Both the position numbers and the translations under genes were made by a program. The notes under the pieces were generated by a model. It did no database searches and was not told the DNA's origin. It saw nothing but the letters and a program-made list of their open reading frames with translations. A stretch of 64,000 bases of DNA from Sclerurus mexicanus (taxonomy: Eukaryota; Chordata; Aves; Passeriformes; Furnariidae): assembly GCA_013396755.1 (NCBI GenBank), contig VWZF01001696.1, positions 248,001 to 312,000 of the forward strand. The letters are read 5' to 3'. Of this stretch, positions 1 to 10,224 are shown piece by piece; within the stretch, counting starts at the first letter, position 1, and the number at the start of each line of letters is the position of its first letter.

Positions 1-150
1 TCTAGAGCACTCTGCTTAATGTTGGGAATGGTATCTTCCACCAGAGCTTCATGCAGAATAAATTTTACCAGGGGAGATTTGAAACTCTCATATCCAAGTT
101 CACCAAGACTTTTCAGAATTCGAGTGATTCTTAAGTAGTTATGTTGAGAC
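1..150 (-). CDS. OGFRL1: OGFRL1 last visible exon, truncated by the window edge
   Basis: After the acceptor tccaaag the exon completes the split Glu codon and encodes SQHNYLRITRILKSLGELGY, then ESFKSPLVKFILHEALVEDT and IPNIKQSAL, before leaving the window inside the next Glu codon. In the family this exon goes on to encode the end of the OGFR domain and the poorly conserved C-terminal tail. Confidence 0.94.
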
Positions 151-3100
151 CTTTGGAAGAAATGGGTAAAAAAAGTCTATTGAATCAGAAAAAAACTCAC
201 ACTTTACAAACACAAAACTGGAACTGCAATTCCTCAGCCCTTTTTATCACTCCAGGTGTGTACTTCAGGCTTCCTGTACTTTAATTTCTCGCAGCTGCTA
301 GGATGTTTTGAGTGAAAATTAGTATTTGTAAAATGTACTGTGGGAGCGGGTGGGAAGAAAATCCAATCAACCGTGTACTGATTTTGATTCCTTCTGCTGT
401 ATGCTGTTATGAGAAGGGCAACAAAGCTGGTGAACAATACAGAACGTGTCTTATGAAGAGCAACTGAAGGTAATGGGGTTGTTTATTCTCTGGAGGAAAG
501 GCAGTTCAAGGGAGACCTTTTCTCTCTCTACAACTACCTGAAAGGAGGTTGTGGCCAGGTGGAGGATCGGCCTCTTCTCCCAGGCAACCAGTGACAAGAC
601 AAGAGGAAACAACCTCACGTTGCACCAACCAAAGGGAGGTTCAGGTTCAGGCTGGATATTAGGAAAAATTTCTTCACTGAAAGAGTGGTTAAGCATTGGT
701 ATGGGTTGCCAAGGGAAGTGGTGGAATCACCATCCCTTGATGTGTTCAAAAAATTAGTAGATGTGGCACTTAGTACTACGGTTTAGTTGATACAGTGGTG
801 TATGGTCAAACATTGGACTTGATGATCTTGGAGGGCTTTTCCAGCCTTAATGATTCTATGCTGTTCTCCTTCTGAGGAGAAAACCCAGCCAACCTTATAA
901 AATTTTGGGTTTGTAGTGTGTTTATACTGCAGCTACAGAACAGGATTCATGGCACTTCACTCAACCTATTTAAAGCTGGGTCTCCAGTCTAGACTAGCTA
1001 CCTGCACTTCTGAACCAGTCAGTGCTGGGGGGAAAACAGACACCTCCGGAGAGCAAGTCCCAGGGTCATAGGAAGTGTCTGAGATTAAATGGATGACTTG
1101 TCTTCTGGAAGTGCTTGGGAAGAGCTCTTTTCCTCATGAGGTATACCTTAATAAACAGTAAAACTTCCAAGTTTAAATTTTATGTGGCTAAAATTAGAGT
1201 CCCAGTTCCTGACTTAAAACTAGCTACTTACTGGTAAGAAAAGGATTAAAAACATGCAGTGAGTAACATTTGGGCTTCCTGAAAGTCTGCAGCCTGAGTC
1301 TGGGCCCACACCCATATTGGCTCATACAGTGTTTAAGTAAAATTATTAACAAATTATTAACATTATTCACCCAGAATCATCCATCAGCAATTGTACCTAT
1401 AAGCTTTCATAGGAGAACAAAATATTGCATGAAAACAATCTGCAGCTCAAAGGTTAGAGGTACTAGGAAAGTAAGCATGAGATGAGACAAGAGATTTTGA
1501 TACAATTAATCCACGTGGGCCAAAATTCAGTGCAAACTTAGGCTCCACAAAATGCCAAGGAAAAGCAACAGATACAATCTGCTGAACATTGAACCAAAAT
1601 TTGAATTGATGCATGTCTAAACCTCTCCAGATAAGCACTGCCGTTAAAAAGTATTAAATATACAGTATTTTGTGTTTGAAGGAGGAAGGGAAATCTTGGT
1701 ATTTAGCTTACACATAGGTATGGAGAATTTGATCTTTCTCAAAAAGAAATGTGAATATACAGATAAGCCACTTGTTTTTTTCCAGCTGAGAAGCTTTGGA
1801 ATTGGGTGAAAACACATTCAGTAGCATGACAAATTAATTTGGAGCTGGGATCTCCTTCAGCACCATCTAAAGTTGTATTTTGAGGAAATTCAGTGATGTC
1901 AGTTAAACTGGTAACGGGTGAGCAGCACAATCAGAAAAAGGGGAAGGAGGAACATGCACATACAGGTCCAAATAAGGTATTGACTATTTTTCTCTTTTTT
2001 CTGTCAATCTTTGGAAAAAATATCTTTGCTCTCTCTAGAAAACAAAAGGCTAAAGAGATTCTACAGCAATTCTAGCAAGTAGAGTGCATATCATTACTTA
2101 CTCATTCAAATGCTGAAATCTTTCTTGCCAGTTAGCAGCTCGTGTTACATTTCCAGTTTTATCAATTAGTTTTATTCCAAAAAACTCCAACATCATTTTG
2201 TAAGCCAAAAGGAATCTTCTAATTGCTTCTTTTGTTTTCTTGAATTCCTAATAGACAAAGAATATGTCCAAAATTCTAAGTGGCACTAAAGCAAGTACTT
2301 TTGCATGGTGTAAGATGACTCTACATAACAAAAAGCAGTTAGGTATCAAAATTAATATGATGGTTTGTACTGATTGCAATTTGTATTACCTCTATTTCAT
2401 ATGTAGTTAATTCTTTAGCATAAAAGTTCAGACCTTGTTCCCTCAGTGGGAAAAGCCTGTTAAAAGAAGAAGCGCATTATAGCTCAGGATATGAACACTT
2501 AATCAAATTAATGCTTTGATACAGAAATAGGAAATAAGTGACCAACCACTGTATGTAAGTGTGGTTATGTTCCAGTTTTTCATAGTCTCCTTTCCATTTA
2601 TTTAGGACCTCTTCAATATAAACTCCTGCATAAAAATAATTTGAAGATTGTTAGGAAGCCATCAAAAACAGCACTCAGCTACATAAAGTACATGCCATGC
2701 TACCATATTGATACAATATATACTTTAATTCTCTTTCTCATACTATGAGAAATAAAGTCTATTACAGCCATAAATAAATGCATTTTAATTTAAAATTAAT
2801 TTAGTTACTAAAACTTAATTTAAAAATAAGTTATTTATAAAATGTCAATACAAACAAACCCAACTGACTTATACTGAGTTACTAACAAGCAGAAGTATGC
2901 GACAATAACTTCTGTAAAATATACATCCCCAAAGGTACTCATGTCCTAGATCCTTTATTGCACTTACTGGTAATTAACAAACCACTTTCATAAAATACTG
3001 CATTGTGAGTCACCTGTCATTGCTCTCGCATGACAAAACCCTCTGCCTGCCTATCTATCTATCTAATCTTCATAGAACAAAGCCTCAACTCCTTATGACA

Positions 3101-6100
3101 TCTCCTATACCAGGAATCCCTCCAGCTGTAAATAACATGATTATGATCAGGGAATCTTTCTCAATTAGTGGTGGCCAAGCATCACACAAGCTCATGAAAT
3201 GCAGTCATGGGCCAGGGCACTTTTCCAGGTACTGCACAAATACACAAAATACGTAACAGCATGCTCCCTGTTCCCAAACGGGTACAGTATCTTTCCATGA
3301 ATAAGCACTGTGTTAGTCTGTTTCTATTCTGAAACCTACAACAGTTCCAGCACTGCCCCATGGCCTCTCCCAAACTCAAACAGCACAGAAGTGGCCTGAA
3401 AATCCCCAGGCCCCCTGCAGATAGTCTCCTACTATAAACTTGAGATGTCTCTTCCCTGCAGTGAAAATTTCAACTTGGGTCTCAGTGACAAAGGAGAACT
3501 CCTTTGATACTTTTCTTCAAGAAACTGAGAAAGCAGCCAGTCAAAAGGGCTGCTAAGAACATGGGGTTTCCAGTGCAGGCAAGGCTGGAAAGGGTCTTGG
3601 AAAGAGAACCTTCTACCATCACCACACTGCATTCAGCCTATATTTCAAGGGTTGAAGTAGTTCTGGTGCCTGCAGTATAAGATGAACATGGAACTGTTGA
3701 AGCAAATACAGAGGAGGGCCACAAAACTTGTAAGAGGACTGGAGCACCCCACCCATGAAGACAGGTTGAGAAAGTTGGGGCTGTTCAGCCTGGAGAAGAG
3801 AAGGTTGCATGGAGACCTCACAGCAACCTTCCAGTGTCTGAAAGAGGTCTACAGAGAAGCCAGAGAGGGACTCTTCATTAGGAACTCTAGTGATAGGACA
3901 AGGAAAAATGGGTACAAACTGAAAGAGGGGAAATTTAGGTTAGATATTAGGAAGAAATTCTTTACTGTGAAGCTGGTGAGACACTGGAATGGGTTGCCCA
4001 GGGAGGCTGTGGATGCCACAACCCTGGCAGCATTCAAGGCTAGGCTGGATAAGGCCTTGAGCAACCTAGTCTAAGTGGGAGGTGTCCCTGCCCATTGCAG
4101 AGGAAACTGGGACTAGACGGTCCCTTTCAACCCTTTAGCATTCTATGATTCTATTGGAAGACTTGCTGCTCAATTCCAGCACAAATAGGCCAGCTCTAAT
4201 TCAGAACAACAAGCTAAATCTGTAGGTCACGGAATTAAACTTCAGATCTAGTATTGGGCTAGAAATGTAATTTTTAAACAACATTCCCCACTATTTCAGT
4301 CCCTAACATGGTAGCTAAGACTCCCTCTGAACACTCTCATAGATCCACAGGCTTGAGTCAAGGTGGTGGCTACTCCTTCCCATTCTCAGTACAAACTTCT
4401 ACATAACCAGAGCTCACAGCCATCAACAGCTCAGCCTCCACGGCTTATCAGCTACCTTTGACACTATTAACTGTGGTTTTCTCCTGAAATATTAAAAGAA
4501 ACGTTATTCTTTACAAATTTTAGGAGGGAAGCCTTCCTCTAGCTTTCATGAATATTTCTTCTTTTGGCTAATCTCAAATTGCTCTGTCATTTTGCACTTT
4601 CAAGGACTCCTCCCCCACAACCTTTTCTGGCTTTTACTTTCAAGTCTGCATGGTCCTTAGGTTTACACAGACTTCAGTGCCCTTCCCTTTCTTTCTGTAT
4701 CTTTCCTCTGTGTAATATCTTCTGAATTTGCTACATCTTTACTGGCAATTCACAGACCTATCTCTTCTTCCAGTCAAGTTAAAAACACAGAATCTGCCTA
4801 TGGGTATCTAGATACAGCTCAGGTCACTTAAAGCAAAGGTCTTATCTTTCTTTTACAATGGGACTTGTTTCCTTACTTGATGAGGATATTATGACAATCT
4901 TGCCTATAAACAGCTCTCATCTTCAACCTTCCTATATGTACATCTTAACATCCTTCTGTATAACATTCCTTTCCACCCAGTTTCCTACCAGAACTCTGAT
5001 ATTCTGCATCTCACCATCCTTTGTCCTGACCTTGAAAAGTGCCTTCTTGTCATGCTTACATCTACCCTGAATGCTGCTGGTAAGATCATGTGTCTAGACT
5101 GCATCTCTTTTATACTGCCTTTTTTTTGCTGTGCGCTTTTCCATTGTGAAGCCCTGTTCTGTAACATCAAACAAAAACTATACACCTTCGCTTCCAAAGC
5201 CTTTGTGACCTGTCCCTTACTACCTTATCAGAACCCATTTGTTGCTATGAGACTGATCCGGCTTCTGAGGCAGCCTACACATTTCACTCCTGCACTTCAA
5301 CGTGCACTTCACTATTTCTTACCAAGCTGCTCTCACGTTAAGAGGACCTTTCTGTAAACACCTTCAAAGTACCCTGCTCATCATTCTTCTAAAACTCTGG
5401 GAAGCTTATTTTTGGCCTTCAATTTCTCTTTTTTTGCTAATGGCTAAGCTCTCATGTGCTGAGCTTGTCTATCATTCTAAGACTGCCTTATTGCTTTCTC
5501 CTGCTTCCCCATCTGTCTGCTACCCTCTTGTCACTCATACGTGGACTGCAAACTCCCTAGAGCAGGGTTTGTCATCTTTCAGATTTTCCTGTGTTTGTGC
5601 AGAATGCTGCATATGAGGTTCCTGCTCCACTACCAGAACCACAAGGGACATTGAGAAATTACTTTATTATTGTTATTACCGTAATCTCACACAAGATTAA
5701 AACACATTCTTTCCTCCTTACACAGTTCTAGGGATAACACCCAGATCCCTGCAACTCCTATTCAAGCAGCAACAGTTTGTGCAATATAGTGGAACAGCTT
5801 TATCTTTGTTTAATAAAAGGTAGTGCCACTACTATAAAGTCACGGTACAAACAACACCCTGTACTACATCATACTGAAAACATCTAAGAAAAGCACCACC
5901 TCCCTACAGTGAAAGCTAGCTCTGTTTTAAGCATAACTTGCTCTTGTTTTATCAATGTGCTACTCCAACATGGGAGCTCCACGTCGTACAATATATTACT
6001 ATACACCTTGAATTTGTCAGTGCCACAATTATCACGACTGTTTCAATTTTCTACTATCATTAGTGAGCATTCTTTTTGCTATCACCATTAATGTTGCAGA

Positions 6101-6820
6101 TTACTTACCATCAGGTTTAAATGGGATTTTGTTTTTGTAAAAGCGGAGATTGCACAAGTCATTTTGATATCGAAGATCTTTAAAGTTCTGCTAAAAGAAG
6201 GGAAATAGGACATTATCAGCCTACAGAAACCTATGACGACAATCCAAAAAGTGATATTGTGCTCGTGCTCTTTGAATAATTTAAGGACAAAAAAAATACA
6301 GAGTTTTAGGAACCACAAAGTTTTACTCATGCACTTAAAGACTGAGATTAAGGATCCGCAAGTTCTTTCCAGCTGGTACCTTCTTCTACTGAGGCAGCAG
6401 CAAGCAGAGCAGCAACTTCACTTCAGCGTCAAGGAACTTGAGAGACAAATAACAAGTCATCCAAACTCTACAATCTACTTTCTTTAACATTCAAGGCACA
6501 AGCACTTTCCTGGGCTCCTACTGCTATTCCCATGCTTACACATCTCATGTGTTTGGCATGGATGCCCAGGATGAAAACACATTGCAGTTTTGCTCCTCTC
6601 CCACTGGCATACATTGGGCTGCTGCATTGGCTTTTTGATTCTCATTTATTAGGCCACACAAAGGCTGAGGAATGTTTGGGTTATATGCTGTCTTCCACTG
6701 AAAAGGCAGTTTAAACCCCCAAAATATTCTTACTGGGTACTGGTGTCGGTACTTGTATAAATCTCTTGCTGCGTAGAAGCTTCTCTTTGGCTTGGCTGTC
6801 AGCTCAGTTCCATCACCACT
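1..6820 (-). CDS. OGFRL1: OGFRL1 (opioid growth factor receptor-like 1), partial: six exons, both ends missing
   Basis: Six minus-strand blocks (6734-6820, 6109-6187, 2547-2625, 2390-2456, 2102-2247, 1-150) join in one frame across GT-AG introns into 608 nt, about 202 codons, without a stop. The product carries the OGFR conserved region, with recognisable stretches such as RSFYAARDLYKYRHQYP, KNKIPFKPDG, WLFPLREQGLNFYAKE, TKEAIRRFLLAYKMM and LRITRILKSLGELGYESF. These fit OGFRL1 rather than OGFR, whose equivalents differ at many positions. OGFR binds the opioid growth factor Met-enkephalin; the biochemical role of OGFRL1 is poorly known, so no function beyond family membership is claimed. The C-terminal low-complexity tail and 3' UTR lie beyond base 1. 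The amino-terminal exon is not visible and is probably lost in the gap at 8176-8265. The visible domain shows no frameshift or nonsense codon, so the gene looks functional. Confidence 0.95.
151..2101 (-). other. OGFRL1 intron before the last visible exon
   Basis: This 1951-nt intron has clean gtaagt and aag ends. Apart from a CR1 copy at 411-861 (described separately), I see no other element in it. The open frames inside are short and unrelated to known proteins. Confidence 0.9.
411..861 (+). mobile_element. CR1 LINE, 3'-end fragment in an OGFRL1 intron
   Basis: The segment opens with the CR1 phrase gagaagggcaacaaagctgg, runs through the C-terminal part of ORF2 (including tacaactacctgaaaggagg and gatattaggaaaaatttctt), and ends with gacttgatgatcttggaggg and the CR1 tail aatgattctatg. 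It is 5'-truncated, as is usual for CR1. It lies antisense to OGFRL1. The reading frame is broken by substitutions and small indels, so it is an old inactive copy. Confidence 0.9.
2102..2247 (-). CDS. OGFRL1: OGFRL1 coding exon (expected exon 6)
   Basis: This 146-nt exon begins in phase 0 after the acceptor tattag. It encodes EFKKTKEAIRRFLLAYKMML, then EFFGIKLIDKTGNVTRAANW and QERFQHLN, and ends with the first two bases of a Glu codon. The donor is GA|gtaagt. The preceding intron is 142 nt. Confidence 0.94.
2390..2456 (-). CDS. OGFRL1: OGFRL1 coding exon (expected exon 5)
   Basis: This 67-nt exon supplies the last base of the split Trp codon and then encodes LFPLREQGLNFYAKELTTYE followed by IE. 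It ends in phase 0 at GAG|gtaata. The acceptor is ttaacag. The motif WLFPLRE is one of the most diagnostic of the OGFR family. Confidence 0.94.
2547..2625 (-). CDS. OGFRL1: OGFRL1 coding exon (expected exon 4)
   Basis: This 79-nt exon completes the Gly codon from the previous exon, encodes VYIEEVLNKWKGDYEKLEHN and HTYIQ, and ends with the first two bases of a Trp codon. The acceptor is atgcag. The donor is TG|gttggt, a GT site with a poor match to gtaagt. The intron after it is only 90 nt. Confidence 0.92.
3661..4155 (+). mobile_element. CR1 LINE, 3' end with an intact 130-codon ORF2 remnant
   Basis: A frame at 3682-4074 is open for 130 codons and ends at a natural stop. It matches the C-terminal domain that follows the reverse transcriptase in CR1 ORF2; recognisable pieces are QIQRRATKLVRGLEHP, LRKLGLFSLEKRRLHGDL, LDIRKKFFTVKLVRHWNGLP and the closing ALSNLV. 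A short 3' UTR follows, ending ttctatgattctat. The copy is 5'-truncated and lacks the endonuclease and reverse transcriptase domains, so it cannot move by itself. Its sequence differs clearly from the copy at 411-861, which suggests another CR1 subfamily. It is antisense to OGFRL1. Confidence 0.92.
4600..5690 (+). mobile_element. Ancient L3/CR1-like LINE remnant, degraded
   Basis: This C/T-rich stretch ends with the layout of a very old amniote LINE 3' end: cgtggactgcaaactcccta, then gagcagggtttgtcatc, a degenerate tttgtgcag, an actaccag block, and a short attattgttatta tail. Sequences of this layout are known from L3-type elements of reptiles and monotremes. The 3' end (about 5530-5690) is the most convincing part; the left boundary is a guess based on the C/T-rich style. 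No coding frame survives. Confidence 0.5.
6109..6187 (-). CDS. OGFRL1: OGFRL1 coding exon (expected exon 3)
   Basis: This 79-nt exon encodes NFKDLRYQNDLCNLRFYKNK and then IPFKPD, plus the first base of a Gly codon. The donor is a strong GATG|gtaagt. The acceptor is a NAGNAG type (tttTAGCAG|AAC). The downstream choice gives YPNFKD, which matches the family as I remember it. The upstream choice would add one Gln codon and extend the exon to 6190. Confidence 0.93.
6188..6733 (-). other. OGFRL1 intron (546 nt)
   Basis: The intron has a gtaaga donor and a TAGCAG tandem acceptor. I see no repeat or gene inside it. Confidence 0.88.
6734..6820 (-). CDS. OGFRL1: OGFRL1 first visible coding exon (expected exon 2)
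   Basis: This 87-nt exon is exactly 29 codons in phase 0. It reads SGDGTELTAKPKRSFYAARD and continues to LYKYRHQYP. The acceptor is a pyrimidine-rich tract ending ctgtttcag and the donor is CCA|gtaaga. It is the start of the conserved OGFR-type domain. Because it begins in phase 0 without a start codon, an upstream coding exon must exist. Confidence 0.93.
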
Positions 6821-7879
6821 CTGAAACAGTCGGAAAGCAGATAACCATCACACACAAACACACTAAATAGCAAACTCATGTAATTTTAGAATAATTACTT
6901 TTCATGATGCATTTCAGCAATGTAAACAAACACAGTTGTATGTATTTGCCTCCCGTTTGGTCAAACACTGAAAATCTCCCTGCTCAATACCTAACACTAC
7001 ACAAATCTAAGTTAAAAAATTTAATATAACATACAAAAGCAAGACTATGCAATGTCCTTCCAACAAGGCTGAATTGGATTTAAATCAACAGGTTGACTGT
7101 AATTTCCAAATGCAAGACTTCAAAGTAACCTAACAAGTGCTAGTACAAGGTGAAATAATTAACTGGACATGAAAATGCAGAGACACCACTAATTTTGAAC
7201 AGGAAATAATACTATTTGTCATGTGAGCATACATTTAATTGCTATTACTGCACCCTGTGGAAGAAATAAAGTAACTAAAAAAATTTAATTACACTTCTTG
7301 CAATACACATGCAATAGGTTAAAATGAAGCCTAAAATGGGAAGTTCCCCGTGGCTGCACGGGGCATTTGCTCTTATTATTGCCCATCCTATTGCTTATTA
7401 ATTGCACATTAATGATAAACAAGCATCTGTTTTCATTATTCCTTTTGCAAGACCAGCTTTGACCACACCTGCAGGCAAAGCACGCTTGCTGGGACAAGCG
7501 ACACCCCTTGACACTCGGTTATCTGGCAGTAGTATCACCACGTATCAAGCAGAAAAGGGAAAGATGCTTATGCTTATTTAATCTGGCACATTTCTGAACC
7601 AAATATAAACATACCACATCTAACAAGCTAAAAGAAAAGACACATCTGGTCCACCCTGCATTGCATTTTAAGTCCAATAAAATTATTATCAAAGGGATAC
7701 TATATTTCTTTAGGGTAGGCATTTTCAAAGCTTCCCAAAGAACAGAAACTTGCTCTGAAAATTGCTCACACCCACCGAGGAGTCACAAACCCACTGCCAC
7801 ATACGATCCAATACTCAGATTGCTACCCCACTTAATTAAGAGGCCAAGTTCCACACTACATTTAATTCGAGGCAGAACC
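6821..7879 (-). other. Presumed OGFRL1 intron 1, AT-rich part
   Basis: This lies between the first visible OGFRL1 exon and the CpG island, and ends at an acceptor (ctgtttcag). It shows no repeat or coding frame. The part at about 7345-7500 includes several ATTA/TAAT-type motifs (ttattaattgcacattaatg), which makes it a possible intronic regulatory segment, but nothing in the sequence proves this. Confidence 0.6.
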
Positions 7880-8370
7880 TCCCCTGCAAACAGCGGCAGC
7901 GGGAACGACAGCGACTTCAAGGCCTCGGTTTTCTGCCCGCCCTGGCGGCGGGGAGCACAGGGGCTCAGCGCCGCAGGAGACGCGAGGCTGGGTTATGCCC
8001 AGCCGCTCGGTGCGATGGGCAGGTCCGGGGCGCCGCCAGTGCCGCAGGGCGGGACGGACCGGGGCTGCCCGGCCCGGGCGCTCAGCACGGCCCGGGGGCT
8101 CGGACCGTCCTCCGGCTGCGGGGTCGGGACCGGGGCTCGGTTCGGCTCGGCCCGGCCCGGGGCCGCAGGGCGGGGNNNNNNNNNNNNNNNNNNNNNNNNN
8201 NNNNNNNNNNNNNNNNNNNNNNNNNNNNNNNNNNNNNNNNNNNNNNNNNNNNNNNNNNNNNNNNNGGGGCCGGGCGCGGAGGTGCTTGCGCGGTGTCAGG
8301 AGCAGGCGGGTGACCTGCGGTGTGCAAGCACCGGCTGTCCACTGGACGCGGGAAGGGTTGTGGTGAGGTG
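7880..8370 (-). promoter_or_regulatory. CpG island, probable OGFRL1 promoter and exon 1 region
   Basis: GC content and CpG density rise abruptly here against AT-rich flanks. GC boxes are visible: gggcggga at 8047-8054, gggcgggg at 8168-8175 beside the gap, and a reverse-oriented gcccgccc at about 7935-7942. The island lies about 1 kb upstream of the first visible OGFRL1 exon, where a vertebrate housekeeping-type promoter would be expected. No TATA box is evident. A 90-N gap interrupts it, so the transcription start and start codon cannot be read. Divergent transcription to the right is possible but unsupported. Confidence 0.8.
8176..8265. other. Assembly gap of 90 N inside the CpG island
   Basis: All 90 bases are N, flanked on both sides by extremely GC-rich sequence (cagggcgggg and ggggccgggcgcgg). 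GC-rich first exons are often lost from bird assemblies. The OGFRL1 exon 1 coding sequence is not found on either side. Confidence 0.99.
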
Positions 8371-10224
8371 GACATCCAGGAATGTACAGGTGCCAAAGAA
8401 GACAGGGATGGCGGAAGGAAGGGGGGTAACGCTGTGGCAGCCAGCCAGTTCCAGCTGCTCCTGAGAATGTGGAGATAAAGCTGACATGATGTTCGAGGGC
8501 GGATTTGTCAGGGGCAGTGGCAGTGTATTTTGTGTTTGGCTAGCGCGTACCTTTTGGACAGAAACACTGCCTGGAGTGAAGACCTGATGAGCTGAAGGCT
8601 TAGCACGTTGTTCCACTGCCTGCTCTTGCCCTCCTGTTCCTCATTTCTAGCCAGGTTTCTCAGGATTTAGTTCACACTCAGGAATTTCTGCCTTTTCCTG
8701 AAAGAAATTCAGGAAAATTTCCTGAAAGAAATTAAAGAAATTCAGGACATTCTGTGGTGTCTGGTGACTGCGCCTAAAGATGCGTATTATCATCAAGCCA
8801 TCTTAGTCCTCTTCTTGGTAAACCAAACAGGTTTGCCTTCTTCAGCCTCTCACTATAAATGACCTTTCACATTCCCCCACTCATTTTTGTACCTTTTTTC
8901 TGCTGTTGCTTGGATGTTCTAGCATCCTCTTCAGGTGCAGGTACCAACATTTTAACTGGATGTTAGAATTCTCAGTGTAGAGGTGATTTCATCTATACAT
9001 TTCTATTTCCCTGTTCACTCTCTATAAACAAAAAGATCATTTTAACTCAAGTTGCCACATTGCCATGCTTAGGTGCACTCACGTCACTCTCGTATATAAC
9101 CCTCCTTCAGGTTCATTTGAAGTGAATGAGCTGCACACACTGACATCAAGAACATGAAATTACTGGGAATGCCCTGGTTTGTCAGGCTTTATTTCAGGCG
9201 AGTGCATTTACAGTTGCAGCTCATCTAGGTGCAACCACAGCTGTGTAGCTGAGCTGTGAGCCTGTCATACAGCTCAGTCTGCCTGTAGTGTCCATGCCTC
9301 TGCTGCTTCCCATCATCACCTGCTTGGCCAAGACAGTTCTTCTCCTCTGCTCTTCATGGAGATTAAAGCCCATTCAGCCTTTCCAACACCCCTTAGTCAC
9401 CATCATGCCAGCTGCTGCCCTCCTCAGGACCCACCTACTCCACTCCATCCAAGATCAAAGCTGCTGACCCAAGCCAAGAAATCCCCCCGACCAGCCCTCT
9501 AGGTTTGCAAGGTCTACTGGAGTTTTTTTTCAGATGTGATGTTCAGGAATGCAATCCTGATATACAGGAATGTTCAGCCGTGTTCTTGCCAGTGGACATA
9601 TTTTTAACAAGGAAGAAAACATCCCCATCAAGAAGACACAAGAAAGGTCATAAGAGGGCAAGAAGTAAGGCTGGATGCTAGAATTGCAGTTGTGAGACAT
9701 GAGTCTTATAAAAGACTGTTCCCCCATTTCTGGAGAGTTCCATCGTCTTTGGCCTTATTTGGAGGAAAGGCAGATTTGTTTCCTGCTTCCACAGTATCTC
9801 CTCCCACATTGTTGGTGTAGTTTAAAGGAACTGACTTAAGAAATTCAGATATCTGGAACGCATTTGTCTTTACTTGCTGACTAGCTACTTACATGGACCA
9901 ACATCAGCCAGTACAGAGCTTTGCTTCCTCTCACCTGCTCCAGCTTTTGTTGATGCTCCCTCACACTAATTGTGTTTATAGAAGGGACAGTGGAGCCTCA
10001 AAAGCATGCCTTGCACATGCATCAAAAATCAGATGGAGCTTTTGATGATATTCAGTTTGCATGGCAATTAATGCCACAAACTCTGTTGAGCAAGAAAGCT
10101 CCATTTCTTGTGAAAATAACTGCACCTTATTATAGCAAGCTCAGTTTTACCTGAAGAGCAAGGCTGTAAGCCAAGTCTCAAAGCTGTCAGCCAAATCTCA
10201 TCACATAACTTTAGGTGGGTTTTT
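8371..10224. other. Upstream flank of OGFRL1, no gene seen
   Basis: Unique-looking sequence. The only local structure is a short set of direct repeats of cctgaaagaaatt at about 8697-8745. Open frames are short and unrelated to known families. Confidence 0.6.

Larger units (their letters stand above)
2626..6108 (-). other. Large OGFRL1 intron (3,483 nt) containing two LINE remnants
   Basis: The intron is bounded by gtaagt at 6108 and atgcag at 2626. It contains a CR1 copy at 3661-4155, an ancient L3/CR1-like tail at about 4600-5690, and a very short TCTA repeat near 3050-3066. The remainder, including 2,626-3,660, is AT-rich and shows nothing I can name. Confidence 0.88.

Noticed and set aside
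8082..8396. A minus-strand 104-codon frame as OGFRL1 exon 1
   Set aside because: Its residues do not resemble the OGFRL1 amino terminus, and it crosses the N gap.
7661..8464. A 267-codon plus-strand frame across the CpG island
   Set aside because: It runs through 90 N and GC-rich sequence where stops are rare, and it resembles no protein. It is a composition artefact.
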